The notes: generated by a model not told the origin, from the letters alone. A DNA stretch of 64,000 nt from an uncultured Pelagibacteraceae bacterium (GCA_902599995.1 CACKHN010000006.1:1-64000); one strand, 5' to 3'; shown: positions 9,414 through 19,294, counted from the first letter of the stretch. Program-made: numbers and translations.

Positions 9414-9761
9414 ATGAAAGTCTATTTCAACAATTCCTGTAAAATTTGTAAGTCTGAAATAGACTTATACAAAAAAGAAAAAATAGACGGAATAGATTGG
9501 ATTGATATAACCAACAATGAACAGGCTGAAAAAGAAACTAGTAAAAATGATAGGCAGCTTTTAAGGCGATTACATGTGAAAGATGATGAAAAAGTTTTAG
9601 AGGGGGCTGAAGCTTTTTTGTTTGTTTGGAAGAAAATACCTAAATATAGATTTTTATATAAATTTTTTAAACTACCAATAATTTTTACAATTTTTAATTA
9701 CGGATATGAAGTTGTTGCTTATTTTCTATATCTCAAAAATAAGAAACAATTGAAAAACTAA
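9414..9761 (+). CDS. DUF393 (DCC family thiol-disulfide) protein
   Basis: MKVYFNNSCKICKSEIDLY N-terminus. Confidence 0.75.
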   Translation: MKVYFNNSCKICKSEIDLYKKEKIDGIDWIDITNNEQAEKETSKNDRQLLRRLHVKDDEKVLEGAEAFLFVWKKIPKYRFLYKFFKLPIIFTIFNYGYEVVAYFLYLKNKKQLKN

Positions 9762-10051
9762 GCTAAAAAGAATATCATTATTTCACTTAATAAAGACATA
9801 GATAGCAAAAACATAATTAAAACGATTGCATACATAAATGTAATAATTTTATTTCTTTTCCTTCTTAACCTCACAAAGTCTTTGTCATCTAAATCTGAAA
9901 AATCTTTTTCTCCAATTACCGGATAATCATAACTCCATCTCCAAGTTGATTGACCTAATCTTGGGTCCTGACTATTGAAATATCTTATCCAAGAAAGTAC
10001 ATAACTCAGAATTATGTATAGAACGATCATAATAACAATTCCAAAAAGCAT
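9758..10051 (-). CDS. Small membrane protein, two predicted TM segments, unknown function
   Basis: 97-aa ORF downstream of the Lys-rich ORF, same strand. Confidence 0.6.
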   Translation of the reverse strand: MLFGIVIMIVLYIILSYVLSWIRYFNSQDPRLGQSTWRWSYDYPVIGEKDFSDLDDKDFVRLRRKRNKIITFMYAIVLIMFLLSMSLLSEIMIFFLA

Positions 10052-10081
10052 GATAGATATTACTTAATATATTTAGATATA

Positions 10082-11290
10082 TTAATTGCTATTTTTGCCT
10101 CTTTTAATAGCAATTAGCTGAGTTAAAGAGTCTACCATTGTGTCCGAAGCCTTAAAAATTTCATTATTTTTAAATTCATGTGAAATATTTTTTTCTGGAT
10201 TTGTTTTGTCTTCAATCACTATACCTTCATCTGGTGAATTATTTTTAATATAAATAAGTAACAACCACTCATCGTCGGCTGCTTCATCCCATTTTACAAA
10301 AATCTCACCCGTTTCAAATCTTCTATCAATACATCTAAAAATTGACATATGTCTTGTCACATGTCTTTTATTTAATTGAAAAACTAAACTGCTTGCGCTT
10401 CTATAAAAACTTTCTAAAGAAAATTCAATTTTTTGTCTAGCAATTGTGTACTCTTTTTCTTTTCTAAGAAGTGTTTCCCTATCTTCATCTCCTTGAATTT
10501 TTACGCCTAAAGCCTCAACTCTCTCTCTTATTTTTTGATCCCTAATAATTCGATATTTTTCTTTTAATTTTTCTATTCTTTGTTGGAGACCTGCATAATC
10601 ATCTCTTTTTTCTTTTAAAGAAATTTTTTCAAGTTTTTCTAATTCTTTTACTTCTCTAACTCTGAATTTTTCAATTTGTTTATCTAATCTTAATTTTTGT
10701 AAAAACTGTTTTTGTTTCTCTGCCTGTTCAATTCTTAATAATGCCTGTTCTTTTCGTAAGAATAATTTTATATCTTTAGTTCTTTGTTTTTCTAATTTTA
10801 TTTCTTCTTTTAAAGTCTGTTCTTTTAGTTTAAGTTTTAAATCTTCTTCTTTTTGTTTTTCTTCTGCTTTTTTAATTTTTTCTAATCTTTCCTTTTCTTG
10901 TTTTTCTAATTTAATTCTTCTTGCTTCATCTTTTTTAATTATTTTGTACTGATCGATAGTGTTAGCAATTTTGTCAAAAAATCCTTGAATATATTTTTCA
11001 AAATTAAAATTTAAATTAAATTTGAATTGGGGTTTAAGAGAATTTTGAAAATTGATTAGTTTTAAAATAAAGTTTTCTTTTTTTTTTACCTTAGAAATAG
11101 AAACTTTTTTTATTTTTTTATAATTCTTAACTTTTTTTTTTTTTAAATTATTTTTTATTTTAATTTTATTTCGTTTTGCTTTCTTTTTTGAATTTTTGAT
11201 TTTTTTACGATTTTTAACTTTTACTTTATTTTTATTTTTTTTTGATTTTTTTTTTGTTTTTTTCATTTCAAGAGGATTTATATCTATCAA
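10082..11290 (-). CDS. Protein with poly-Lys N-terminus, long charged coiled-coil and C-terminal conserved-looking domain; function unknown
   Basis: 402-aa continuous ORF, 5 bp after cfa; MKKTKKKSKKNKNKVKVKNRKK..., then E/K/Q-rich helix, then FRCIDRRFETGEIFVKWDEAADDEWLLL. Confidence 0.75.
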   Translation of the reverse strand: MIDINPLEMKKTKKKSKKNKNKVKVKNRKKIKNSKKKAKRNKIKIKNNLKKKKVKNYKKIKKVSISKVKKKENFILKLINFQNSLKPQFKFNLNFNFEKYIQGFFDKIANTIDQYKIIKKDEARRIKLEKQEKERLEKIKKAEEKQKEEDLKLKLKEQTLKEEIKLEKQRTKDIKLFLRKEQALLRIEQAEKQKQFLQKLRLDKQIEKFRVREVKELEKLEKISLKEKRDDYAGLQQRIEKLKEKYRIIRDQKIRERVEALGVKIQGDEDRETLLRKEKEYTIARQKIEFSLESFYRSASSLVFQLNKRHVTRHMSIFRCIDRRFETGEIFVKWDEAADDEWLLLIYIKNNSPDEGIVIEDKTNPEKNISHEFKNNEIFKASDTMVDSLTQLIAIKRGKNSN

Positions 11291-11294
11291 TAAT

Positions 11295-12485
11295 TTATTG
11301 ATAAATATAGTCTCTTGTAACTGGAGTAGATCTGTAATTTTTTGTCAATTGAAATTGATAAACAACCTGGTCACCCCATTTAAATGCCATCTCGCAACCA
11401 GCTAAATAAAATTCCCACATTCTAAAAAATCTTTCATCAAACATTTGAATTATTTTTTCCTTATTTTTGATGCAGTTTTCTTTCCAGTGTCGCAAAGTAT
11501 GTGAATAATGAAGTCGTAAAACTTCAATATCAGCTACTATTAAACCTGCTTTTTCAATTGGGGTTGTAACCTCGCTTAAACTTGGTGTGTAACCACCTGG
11601 AAAAATATATTTCGTAATCCATGGATGAGGGTCCCTGGGTGGATTTACCGAACCGATAGTATGTATCAGCGAAACTCCATCATCTTTAAGCAATTTTTCA
11701 ACTTGTGAGAAGAATTTACGGTAAAATTTTCTACCTACATGCTCAAACATTCCAACACTCACTATCCTGTCAAACTTCTCATCCAACTCCCTATAATCCA
11801 TTAACTTAAAGTTAAGTTGATTTTCTAAATTAAGTTCTTTTGCTTTTTTTTGACAATAGTTAAATTGATTTTGAGATAAAGTTATTCCAGTAACCTCACA
11901 ATTAGCACTTTTTGCTATATCAATTGCTAATGATCCCCAACCACAACCAATATCTAAAACTTTTTGGTTAGGTTTGATATTTAATTTTTTTATAATATGT
12001 CTTATTTTATTATTTTGTGCATCTTCTAAAGATTCATCTTCATTTTTAAAATAAGCACATGAGTATTGTCTTTTTGGATCTAAAAATAAATCATATAGGT
12101 CATCAGAAATATCATAATGATGCGAAACATTCATTTTCGATTTTTTTATAAAATTAAAATTTGTTAAATATCGGTAAGATCCCCTTAATCTATTTATTAA
12201 ATAACTAAAGAAATTAAGATCTCCTCTTCCAAAATTCATAAGTGCAAGATCTAGAAAATCAGTAAGACTTCCATTTTCTATTTTAATTTCACCATCTGTA
12301 TATGCTTCACCAAAATAAAGATCTGGATGAAATAATAATTTGTAATGAAGTTTTTTATTAAGAATTTTAAGTTTAATAGGATTTTCTTTTTTTGGGTTTC
12401 CAATAATGTAACTTTTTGAGTTAGCATCAACTAATATAAAGCCATCTTTCTTAAAAACACTATTTAAAAATCTAGCAAGTTGCAT
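11295..12485 (-). CDS. cfa: Cyclopropane-fatty-acyl-phospholipid synthase family
   Basis: HHYDISDDLYDLFLDPKRQYSCAYF; VLDIGCGWGSLAIDIA; VGMFEHVG. Confidence 0.93.
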   Translation of the reverse strand: MQLARFLNSVFKKDGFILVDANSKSYIIGNPKKENPIKLKILNKKLHYKLLFHPDLYFGEAYTDGEIKIENGSLTDFLDLALMNFGRGDLNFFSYLINRLRGSYRYLTNFNFIKKSKMNVSHHYDISDDLYDLFLDPKRQYSCAYFKNEDESLEDAQNNKIRHIIKKLNIKPNQKVLDIGCGWGSLAIDIAKSANCEVTGITLSQNQFNYCQKKAKELNLENQLNFKLMDYRELDEKFDRIVSVGMFEHVGRKFYRKFFSQVEKLLKDDGVSLIHTIGSVNPPRDPHPWITKYIFPGGYTPSLSEVTTPIEKAGLIVADIEVLRLHYSHTLRHWKENCIKNKEKIIQMFDERFFRMWEFYLAGCEMAFKWGDQVVYQFQLTKNYRSTPVTRDYIYQ

Positions 12486-12486
12486 A

Positions 12487-13371
12487 TTAGGCTGCCAAGG
12501 AAGACTTTGTTGAAAAATTTAACTTTTCTAGGCTATCATTAAGTTCTTCTACCTCTTGAGTATTTAAAATACTTAGAGGAGGTAATAGATTTTCATAAAA
12601 TGCATTATTTTTTCCAAAATACGTGTGAAGTCCTGATATTAAATTATATTTTTCAAATACATTTCTCACATCACACAATTTTTGATTAACTTTTTGTTCA
12701 TGTCCATTTTGAAAGTCATCAAATACTTTTCTTGCTAACTCTGATGTAGCATTGCATGTAGCAGTAATTATTCCGGAACAACCTAGCTCAAGACCTCTTA
12801 ATAATTTAGATTCTGATCCGGGTAGAACTGAGAAATTATCTATTTTTAAATTTTCAAATAAATTGTATGAACTATCTTTAACTCCAACAATATTTTTTGG
12901 GTATTTTGTTACAAGTTTTTCAACACACTCAATACTAAACTTATAACCACACAATTTTTCAAAATTATAGAGAATTATTTCGCTATCAGGAATTGCATCA
13001 GCTATTTTGCTATAAAATTCTATTACTTCTTTGTCACCATATTTGTAATAAGCTGGTGGCATTATTAAAAATTTTTTAAAATTTAATGATCTGGCTACTC
13101 TCATTAAATTAATAGTTTCACCTAATGAATTTAGCCCAGTTCCAATTATGTATTTTTCTCTATATCTGCTTAAAGCTAGATGATTTAATAAATTAATTTT
13201 TTCTGAAACGGGAATTAACTGTGCCTGCCCTGTACTTCCAAAAATTGCCACCCCATGGCAACCATTATTAATGATCATTTCTGCATGTTGTATGGTTTTT
13301 TTAATGTTAAGTGTCAAATCGTTGTTTAAAATCGACATCGATGCAGCGTATATCCCACTAATTTTACTCAT
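12487..13371 (-). CDS. Dihydrodipicolinate synthase/N-acetylneuraminate lyase family protein (non-canonical)
   Basis: GVAIFGSTGQAQ, LYNFEKLCG, GVKDSS (Schiff-base Lys). Confidence 0.85.
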   Translation of the reverse strand: MSKISGIYAASMSILNNDLTLNIKKTIQHAEMIINNGCHGVAIFGSTGQAQLIPVSEKINLLNHLALSRYREKYIIGTGLNSLGETINLMRVARSLNFKKFLIMPPAYYKYGDKEVIEFYSKIADAIPDSEIILYNFEKLCGYKFSIECVEKLVTKYPKNIVGVKDSSYNLFENLKIDNFSVLPGSESKLLRGLELGCSGIITATCNATSELARKVFDDFQNGHEQKVNQKLCDVRNVFEKYNLISGLHTYFGKNNAFYENLLPPLSILNTQEVEELNDSLEKLNFSTKSSLAA

Positions 13372-13420
13372 ATTGAAAATTTATATAAAAAAACTGATTA
13401 GTAAAGTTTATAAATAACTT

Positions 13421-14371
13421 GTGAAAATATTAGGAATTCAAAATAAAATGGGTATTGGTGATACAGTAATTTACCTTCCATTTATTAGGGCAATATCGAT
13501 AAAATTCAATTGCCCAGTAAGTTTGCTTGTGAAAGAAAATTCAAAAGCTGAGGAATTTTTAAACCAAACTAACTATATTGATCAAGTTATCTACCTAAAA
13601 AAAAATGACAAAATTAAAGGGATATTAGGTTCTATCAAATTAGCAAAAGAGCTAAAAAAATATAATTTTGAAAAAGTATTCATTTTTAATTCTTCATTAA
13701 GATTTTATTTAGTTTCTAGATTGGCTAATATTAAAAAAATTTATCAATATCCACTTTTAGAAAAAAGAGAACAACACATCACTGGTGCTGCCAATAAGTT
13801 AATTAAGGATAATTTAGGCATTGATGTTAAGGAAAATCCTGAAATTCAAATTGATGAAAGTTTAGTTAAAGAAACATCAGAAAAGTTACTTATGAAAACA
13901 AACGAACTTAATATCCTGCTTGCTGTTGGAGGGTCTGGGCCAACAAAAAGAATTCCTGCAAAAACCTTTTTATCATTTATGAAAAAAATTAAAAATGTTA
14001 AAAAATGTAAATTTTTTCTTGCCACTGGTAAAAATGAAGATGAACAAAAAATTTTAAAAGAAATCTTAGATTCCGAATTTAAGGACCAATGCTTTCGTTT
14101 AGATAACCACTCCATAAATAATACTTTACCTATAATAAAAAATTGTAATGTTGCAATTTGTAACGATACGAGTTTTTCACACTTATCATCAGCGCTTGGT
14201 GTTAAAACTATCACATTAATGGCTGACACTCCTTTAATATATGGATCTTACTCAACGAACATGTATCCAATCATACCTGATGGTGAACGAACAGTCAGTC
14301 ATAATACGTTAGGTAAAGATAAAATTAATCCTGAAAAAATATTTAATAAATTGATGTCAATATTAGCTTAA
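13421..14371 (+). CDS. Glycosyltransferase family 9 (heptosyltransferase-like)
   Basis: GIGDTVIYLPFIRAI; CNDTSFSHLSSALGVKTI. Confidence 0.85.
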   Translation: MKILGIQNKMGIGDTVIYLPFIRAISIKFNCPVSLLVKENSKAEEFLNQTNYIDQVIYLKKNDKIKGILGSIKLAKELKKYNFEKVFIFNSSLRFYLVSRLANIKKIYQYPLLEKREQHITGAANKLIKDNLGIDVKENPEIQIDESLVKETSEKLLMKTNELNILLAVGGSGPTKRIPAKTFLSFMKKIKNVKKCKFFLATGKNEDEQKILKEILDSEFKDQCFRLDNHSINNTLPIIKNCNVAICNDTSFSHLSSALGVKTITLMADTPLIYGSYSTNMYPIIPDGERTVSHNTLGKDKINPEKIFNKLMSILA

Positions 14372-14871
14372 GAAATATCTTGAAGAACAATTTCTTTAGC
14401 TTCATTTACTATAGCTGATAATCTTGCAGTCTCAGGGGAAACATCAGGATGTATTTTTTTTTGAATTTTCAAATAAGCTTTATTAACAACTTCTTTAGTA
14501 GGTTTCTTGGTAATATCTAAATTTAATATTTTGTATGCCTCTGGCACTGATAATGTAGACGAATTATTACCCTGGGCTTGATTAAAGGAGAATCTTCCAG
14601 AATTTCTGAGTGTTTGAATAAGCCTATAGAGAGATAGCATTTGAATTAAAGACAATCCTTTTAGCTTCACCAGAGCTAGGCTCGCTAAAGTTAGGGGTAA
14701 TGTTAATAAAAATTTTCCTCCTATAGCAAACAATATTGCAAAAATTACCAATATTAAAATAGTAAGCAGTCTTAAACCTTTTGACATTTTTTTAAGAGCT
14801 GCATTGGAAAACCATCTCAATAAAAAATATAAAATAATTAAAATTAACAGTGTATAAATTATAATATTCAT
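14368..14871 (-). CDS. DnaJ-domain membrane protein (TIM14-like)
   Basis: TM N-terminus and C-terminal SVPEAYKILNLDI...IHPDVSPE J-domain. Confidence 0.8.
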   Translation of the reverse strand: MNIIIYTLLILIILYFLLRWFSNAALKKMSKGLRLLTILILVIFAILFAIGGKFLLTLPLTLASLALVKLKGLSLIQMLSLYRLIQTLRNSGRFSFNQAQGNNSSTLSVPEAYKILNLDITKKPTKEVVNKAYLKIQKKIHPDVSPETARLSAIVNEAKEIVLQDIS

Positions 14872-14887
14872 ATATTTCCTATACCTA

Positions 14888-16972
14888 ATGAAAGTACCAT
14901 ATCTAAAAAAAAAACCAGAGATAAAATCTTGTCACAATGTTGAGTGGGAAGATAATTATAGCTGGATACACCAGAAAAATATCTTGGAAGTTTTAAGAGA
15001 CAAATCAAAATTAGATCCTGAGGTAAAAAAATATTTAGAAGAAGAAAACGACTATACTGAATATCATTTAAAAGACACAAAAAATTTACAAAAAAGATTG
15101 TTTGATGAAATTAAAGGAAGAATAAAATTAGATGATGAGTCTCTTCCATATAAAGATCATACATATGAATATTGGACAAAAACTACAGAAAAAGGAAATT
15201 ATTCAATTAAACTTCGTAAAAAAATTGGTCAAAATCTCATTGAAGAAATATGGAATGGAAATAAAGAAAAAGAAAAATTAAATACTGAATATTTCGGTGT
15301 TGGTGATTTAGAGGTAAGTAATAATGATAAATATCTTGGGTATTCATTAGATCTTAAAGGTTCCGAGTATTATACAATTCACGTTAGAGATATAGAGACA
15401 AATAAAATTATTTCCAAAGAAATTACAGAAACGTCTGGTGGGATAACTTTTAGTCTAGATGATAAATATATTTTTTATTCAAAACTAGATGAAAATCATA
15501 GAGCAAGAAAAATTTATAGGCACGAGATCGGGAATTACGTAGATGAAGATAAATTAATTTTTGAAGAAAAAAGTGAAGCTTTTACGGTTAGCTTAGGACT
15601 TAGTTCAGATGAAAAGTATTATTTTATAAATACATCTGACCACAACACTTCAGAACAATACTACTTTAGTGTAGATGATGCTGAACCTTTACCAAAACTT
15701 ATTATGAGAAGAGAAAGAGGTGTTCTATATTCTATAAGCTCATGGGGTGGCAAATTTTATAACCATACAAACAAAGATGCAGAGGATTTTAAAATTGACA
15801 TTACAGATAGTTTAGAAAAACAGGATTGGACCCCATTTATTTTACCAAAAAAAGAAGTGTTGATAGGGGGACTTACTTTTCTAAATAATTGGATCATTAG
15901 ATCAGAAACATCGAATGCCCTTGATAAATTATTTGTTAGAAATAACTCAACAAATAATGAGCAAGAATTAATATTTTCAGATGAAAAAATCTATGTGCCA
16001 GGGGTTTCGCTCACTCAAAGAAATAGAAATACAGATGAAGTTTATCTTGGATACTCCTCTCCTAAGACACCTTCAAGAGTTTATAGATTTAATTTATCTA
16101 ATAAGTCCAAAAAGCTTGTTAAAGAACAAGAAATCCCATCAGGTCACAATTCAGATAATTATATTGTAGAAAGAGTCGAGTTCAAATCTCATGATGGAAG
16201 GTTAGTGCCCCTAACTATTACACGTCACAAAAAAACTAAATTAGATGGGTCTTCAAATTTACTTTTATATGGTTATGGATCTTATGGAAATTCTATGAGT
16301 CCAAGTTTTTCTTCTACTAGATTAAGTTTAATAGATAGGGATATTATTTGGGCAACTGCCCATATTAGAGGTGGAATGGAAAAAGGGATGAAGTGGTGGA
16401 AAGAGGGGAAATTAACTAACAAGAAGAATACTTTTGAAGATTATATTCACGCTGCTAAATTTTTAATAGAAAACAACTATACCTCTGAAGGTAAAATCAT
16501 TGGCATGGGTGGATCAGCAGGAGGTTTGTTAATAGGAGCTGTAGTAAATCAGTCTCCAGTGTTATTTTTAGGTGTCATAATGGCTGTGCCTTTTGTAGAC
16601 TCTTTAACAACAAATCTAGATCACTCTTTACCTCTAACAGTTGGAGAATTTGACGAATTTGGAAACGCCAAAGATAACAAAGAACATTTTGATTATATTT
16701 TTTCATATGCTCCATACAACAATATAAAAAAAATGGATTATCCCCATATGTTAATAACAACTAGCTTAAGCGATAATCGGGTTCTATTTGATGAACCTGC
16801 AAAATACACAGCCAAATTAAGAGAATATAAAACTGATAATAATTTACTTTTATTAAAAACAGAAATGAATGCTGGACATGGTGGTAAATCTGGCCGAGAT
16901 GGCGCAATTGAAGAAATTGCAGTTGACTATGCTTTTGCATTAAAAATTACAAAAAAAAATATAAATTTGTAA
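14888..16972 (+). CDS. S9 family peptidase, oligopeptidase B-like
   Basis: GMGGSAGGLLIGAV catalytic Ser; GYGSYG; NAGHGGKSGR. Confidence 0.93.
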   Translation: MKVPYLKKKPEIKSCHNVEWEDNYSWIHQKNILEVLRDKSKLDPEVKKYLEEENDYTEYHLKDTKNLQKRLFDEIKGRIKLDDESLPYKDHTYEYWTKTTEKGNYSIKLRKKIGQNLIEEIWNGNKEKEKLNTEYFGVGDLEVSNNDKYLGYSLDLKGSEYYTIHVRDIETNKIISKEITETSGGITFSLDDKYIFYSKLDENHRARKIYRHEIGNYVDEDKLIFEEKSEAFTVSLGLSSDEKYYFINTSDHNTSEQYYFSVDDAEPLPKLIMRRERGVLYSISSWGGKFYNHTNKDAEDFKIDITDSLEKQDWTPFILPKKEVLIGGLTFLNNWIIRSETSNALDKLFVRNNSTNNEQELIFSDEKIYVPGVSLTQRNRNTDEVYLGYSSPKTPSRVYRFNLSNKSKKLVKEQEIPSGHNSDNYIVERVEFKSHDGRLVPLTITRHKKTKLDGSSNLLLYGYGSYGNSMSPSFSSTRLSLIDRDIIWATAHIRGGMEKGMKWWKEGKLTNKKNTFEDYIHAAKFLIENNYTSEGKIIGMGGSAGGLLIGAVVNQSPVLFLGVIMAVPFVDSLTTNLDHSLPLTVGEFDEFGNAKDNKEHFDYIFSYAPYNNIKKMDYPHMLITTSLSDNRVLFDEPAKYTAKLREYKTDNNLLLLKTEMNAGHGGKSGRDGAIEEIAVDYAFALKITKKNINL

Positions 16973-17007
16973 TCTTGAAATATTTAAACTAATCATTAAG
17001 TAAACAT

Positions 17008-17062
17008 GTAAGTCGCCTAATGGGGCTTACTAAATTTAACTTGCTTAACAAAGGAGGATATA
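17008..17062 (+). promoter_or_regulatory. Candidate ROSE-like RNA thermometer in the hsp20 5' UTR
   Basis: Hairpin GTAAGTCgCCTAATGgGGCTTAC (17008-17030), then TTGCT(17041-17045)-TAACAA-AGGA(17052-17055) at the Shine-Dalgarno before ATG 17063. Confidence 0.45.
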
Positions 17063-17509
17063 ATGACAAGTAAGGATTTATCTATATTTAACTCACTAAG
17101 ACCGTTTTCAATTGGTTTTGACGATATGTTTGACCAATTTGAAAATATGTTAGGTAATGGGAATTTGACAATGCAGTCAAATTATCCGCCCTACAATATT
17201 CGAAAAACCGATAAAGACAAATATGCAATTGAGGTTGCATTAGCTGGCTTTAACAAAAAGGATGTTGAGGTTGAGTTTGAGGATAACTTATTAACAGTTA
17301 GAACTAAACAAGTTAATAAATCTGAGAACAGTGATGTTGATGGAGAAATCATTCACAAAGGTATTTCTCAAAGACAATTTGCAAGATCATTCACTATTGC
17401 TGATGACGTAAAAGTAAATGGTGCTGAGCTTAAAGATGGTCTTTTAACAATATCTTGTGAAAGAATTATTCCGGAGCATAAAAAGAAAAAACTTATAGAA
17501 ATTAAATAA
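17063..17509 (+). CDS. Small heat-shock protein Hsp20
   Basis: Alpha-crystallin domain: PPYNIRKTDKDKYAIEVALAGFNKKDVEVEFEDNLLTV; SD aaggagg. Confidence 0.95.
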   Translation: MTSKDLSIFNSLRPFSIGFDDMFDQFENMLGNGNLTMQSNYPPYNIRKTDKDKYAIEVALAGFNKKDVEVEFEDNLLTVRTKQVNKSENSDVDGEIIHKGISQRQFARSFTIADDVKVNGAELKDGLLTISCERIIPEHKKKKLIEIK

Positions 17510-17520
17510 GTTTAACCTTG

Positions 17521-17546
17521 CTTGCGGGGATTTTTATCCTCGCAAG
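17521..17546. terminator. Hairpin between convergent hsp20 and lipoprotein genes
   Basis: CTTGCGgGGA ttttta TCCTCGCAAG followed by T-rich tract. Confidence 0.8.
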
Positions 17547-17552
17547 TTTGAT

Positions 17553-17858
17553 TTAAAAACAGCCGTTAGATACAAAACCAACTACAATATTTTCTGAATT
17601 AATTTCAAATCTTCTCTCACAGGGTATCAGGTATTTTTTTGTGTTGTATACAAACTCAAAATTACCTTTTGCATTTGTAAAATCCTCATCAGGTTTTCCT
17701 AATTCCATTTGAAGCTTACTTGCGGATTTTCCAATAAACTCACTTAATTTTTCGTTTTCTTTTTCCACGATAGCATCTGTCTTTTCCTTGACTGTTTGAC
17801 AACTGGCAACCAAGAAACACAAGATCATTAGGGTAAAGATGAATTTAAATTTATACAT
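17553..17858 (-). CDS. Small putative lipoprotein
   Basis: Signal peptide with lipobox-like LVASC. Confidence 0.7.
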   Translation of the reverse strand: MYKFKFIFTLMILCFLVASCQTVKEKTDAIVEKENEKLSEFIGKSASKLQMELGKPDEDFTNAKGNFEFVYNTKKYLIPCERRFEINSENIVVGFVSNGCF

Positions 17859-17949
17859 AAGTTATTTTTAAAACCTAATTATGGCATAAATATAAACTTC
17901 TCAGTTGAATGTTGTGAATAAATAAAGGTTTATTAAGGAAATAACTTAT
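17857..17949. repeat. Perfect 11-bp inverted repeat ATAAGTTATTT / AAATAACTTAT upstream of the purine permease
   Basis: Arms 17857-17867 and 17939-17949. Confidence 0.75.
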
Positions 17950-17983
17950 AGAATCAAATAAATCTCTATTATTAGGAGGACAA

Positions 17984-19294
17984 ATGCTTGACAATTATTT
18001 TAATTATAAAAAACACAAAACTGATTTTAAAACTGAAGTAATAGCTGGGACTACAACGTTTTTGACCATGGCATACATAATGTTTTTAAATCCATTTATT
18101 TTATCGGGAGAATTTGCTGGACCAGAAAAAGGTTTTTTTGATTTCGGTGCAGTCTATACTGCAACAATATTAGCAACCGCATTAGCTTGTTTCATAATGG
18201 CTTTTTATGGAAAAACTTGGCCAATAGGGCTTGCGCCAGGGATGGGGATAAACGCCTTCGTAGCTTTTGGAGTTTGTGCAGGTATGGGATATACGCCGCA
18301 AGAGGCTTTAGGTGCAGTCTTGGTTGCAGGTGTATTGTTTTTAATTATATCTCTAACCCCAATCAGAGCTTGGTTAATTAATTCTATACCAAAAAGTCTA
18401 AAATTAGGAATAGGAGCTGGCATAGGATTATTTCTTGCAATAATTGGTCTTCAAATAATGGAAGTCGTTGTAGATAATCCTGTAACTTTAGTTCAGTTGG
18501 GTAATTTAGGTGATCCTTTAGTTCTTTTAGGATGTGCAACTTTCATAGCAATTATTGTTTTAGATAAAATGAATGTTAAAGGAAATATTATTATTGGTAT
18601 TTTGGCATTCAGTATAATTGCATGGGCAACTGGCCTTGCAAAATTTAATGGAATTGCAAGTGCACCTCCTTCAATGACATATCTTTTTGAATTTGATTTA
18701 TCTGCTGCAATGACAGCAGGAATGTCTACAGTAATATTTACATTATTGTTTATTGATTTTTTTGATACTGCTGGAACTTTAACTTCAGTTGCTAATGTAG
18801 CTGGAAAAGTTAGTAAAGATGGAAAAGTTAAGGATATTAACAAAGCAATGCTATCAGACAGTGTCGGAACAGTTGCTGGAGCGATGATGGGAACAACAAC
18901 TGTAACAAGTTATGTAGAGTCAGGTGCTGGTGTCAAAGCTGGTGGAAAGACAGGAATGACATCTTTAGTAATTGGTGTGTTGTTCTTGGCATGTATATTT
19001 TTCGCTCCGCTTGCAACTAGTCTTCCTAAACAAATTGATGGTGCTGCTTTGCTATTTGTATCTGTTCTTTTTATTAGAAATATTACAGACATAGAGTGGA
19101 ACGATATTTCAGAGTCAGCTCCAGCAATACTTGCAATGATAGCTATGCCATTAACTTATAGTATTAGTAATGGAATTGCCTTGGCATTTGTTTCTTATGC
19201 TTTGATTAAAATATTTACTGGAAAATTTGAGAGCACTTCTCCAGCAATATGGGTAATTGCTATTTTAAGTGTTGTGAGTTTTGCAGTTAGTTAA
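17984..19294 (+). CDS. NCS2 family nucleobase permease (AzgA-like)
   Basis: TDFKTEVIAGTTTFLTMAYIMFLNP; DFFDTAGTLTSVA; ESGAGVKAGGKTGMTSL. Confidence 0.93.
   Translation: MLDNYFNYKKHKTDFKTEVIAGTTTFLTMAYIMFLNPFILSGEFAGPEKGFFDFGAVYTATILATALACFIMAFYGKTWPIGLAPGMGINAFVAFGVCAGMGYTPQEALGAVLVAGVLFLIISLTPIRAWLINSIPKSLKLGIGAGIGLFLAIIGLQIMEVVVDNPVTLVQLGNLGDPLVLLGCATFIAIIVLDKMNVKGNIIIGILAFSIIAWATGLAKFNGIASAPPSMTYLFEFDLSAAMTAGMSTVIFTLLFIDFFDTAGTLTSVANVAGKVSKDGKVKDINKAMLSDSVGTVAGAMMGTTTVTSYVESGAGVKAGGKTGMTSLVIGVLFLACIFFAPLATSLPKQIDGAALLFVSVLFIRNITDIEWNDISESAPAILAMIAMPLTYSISNGIALAFVSYALIKIFTGKFESTSPAIWVIAILSVVSFAVS

Noticed and set aside
10082-11290. Poly-T/poly-A tracts as a low-complexity repeat rather than a gene
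   Set aside because: The frame stays open for 402 codons and ends in a complex, non-repetitive domain, so it is treated as a CDS.
18187-19092. ORFs overlapping the NCS2 permease gene (18187+, 18205-, 18493-, 18910-)
   Set aside because: Alternate-frame or antisense artefacts of a conserved transporter gene.
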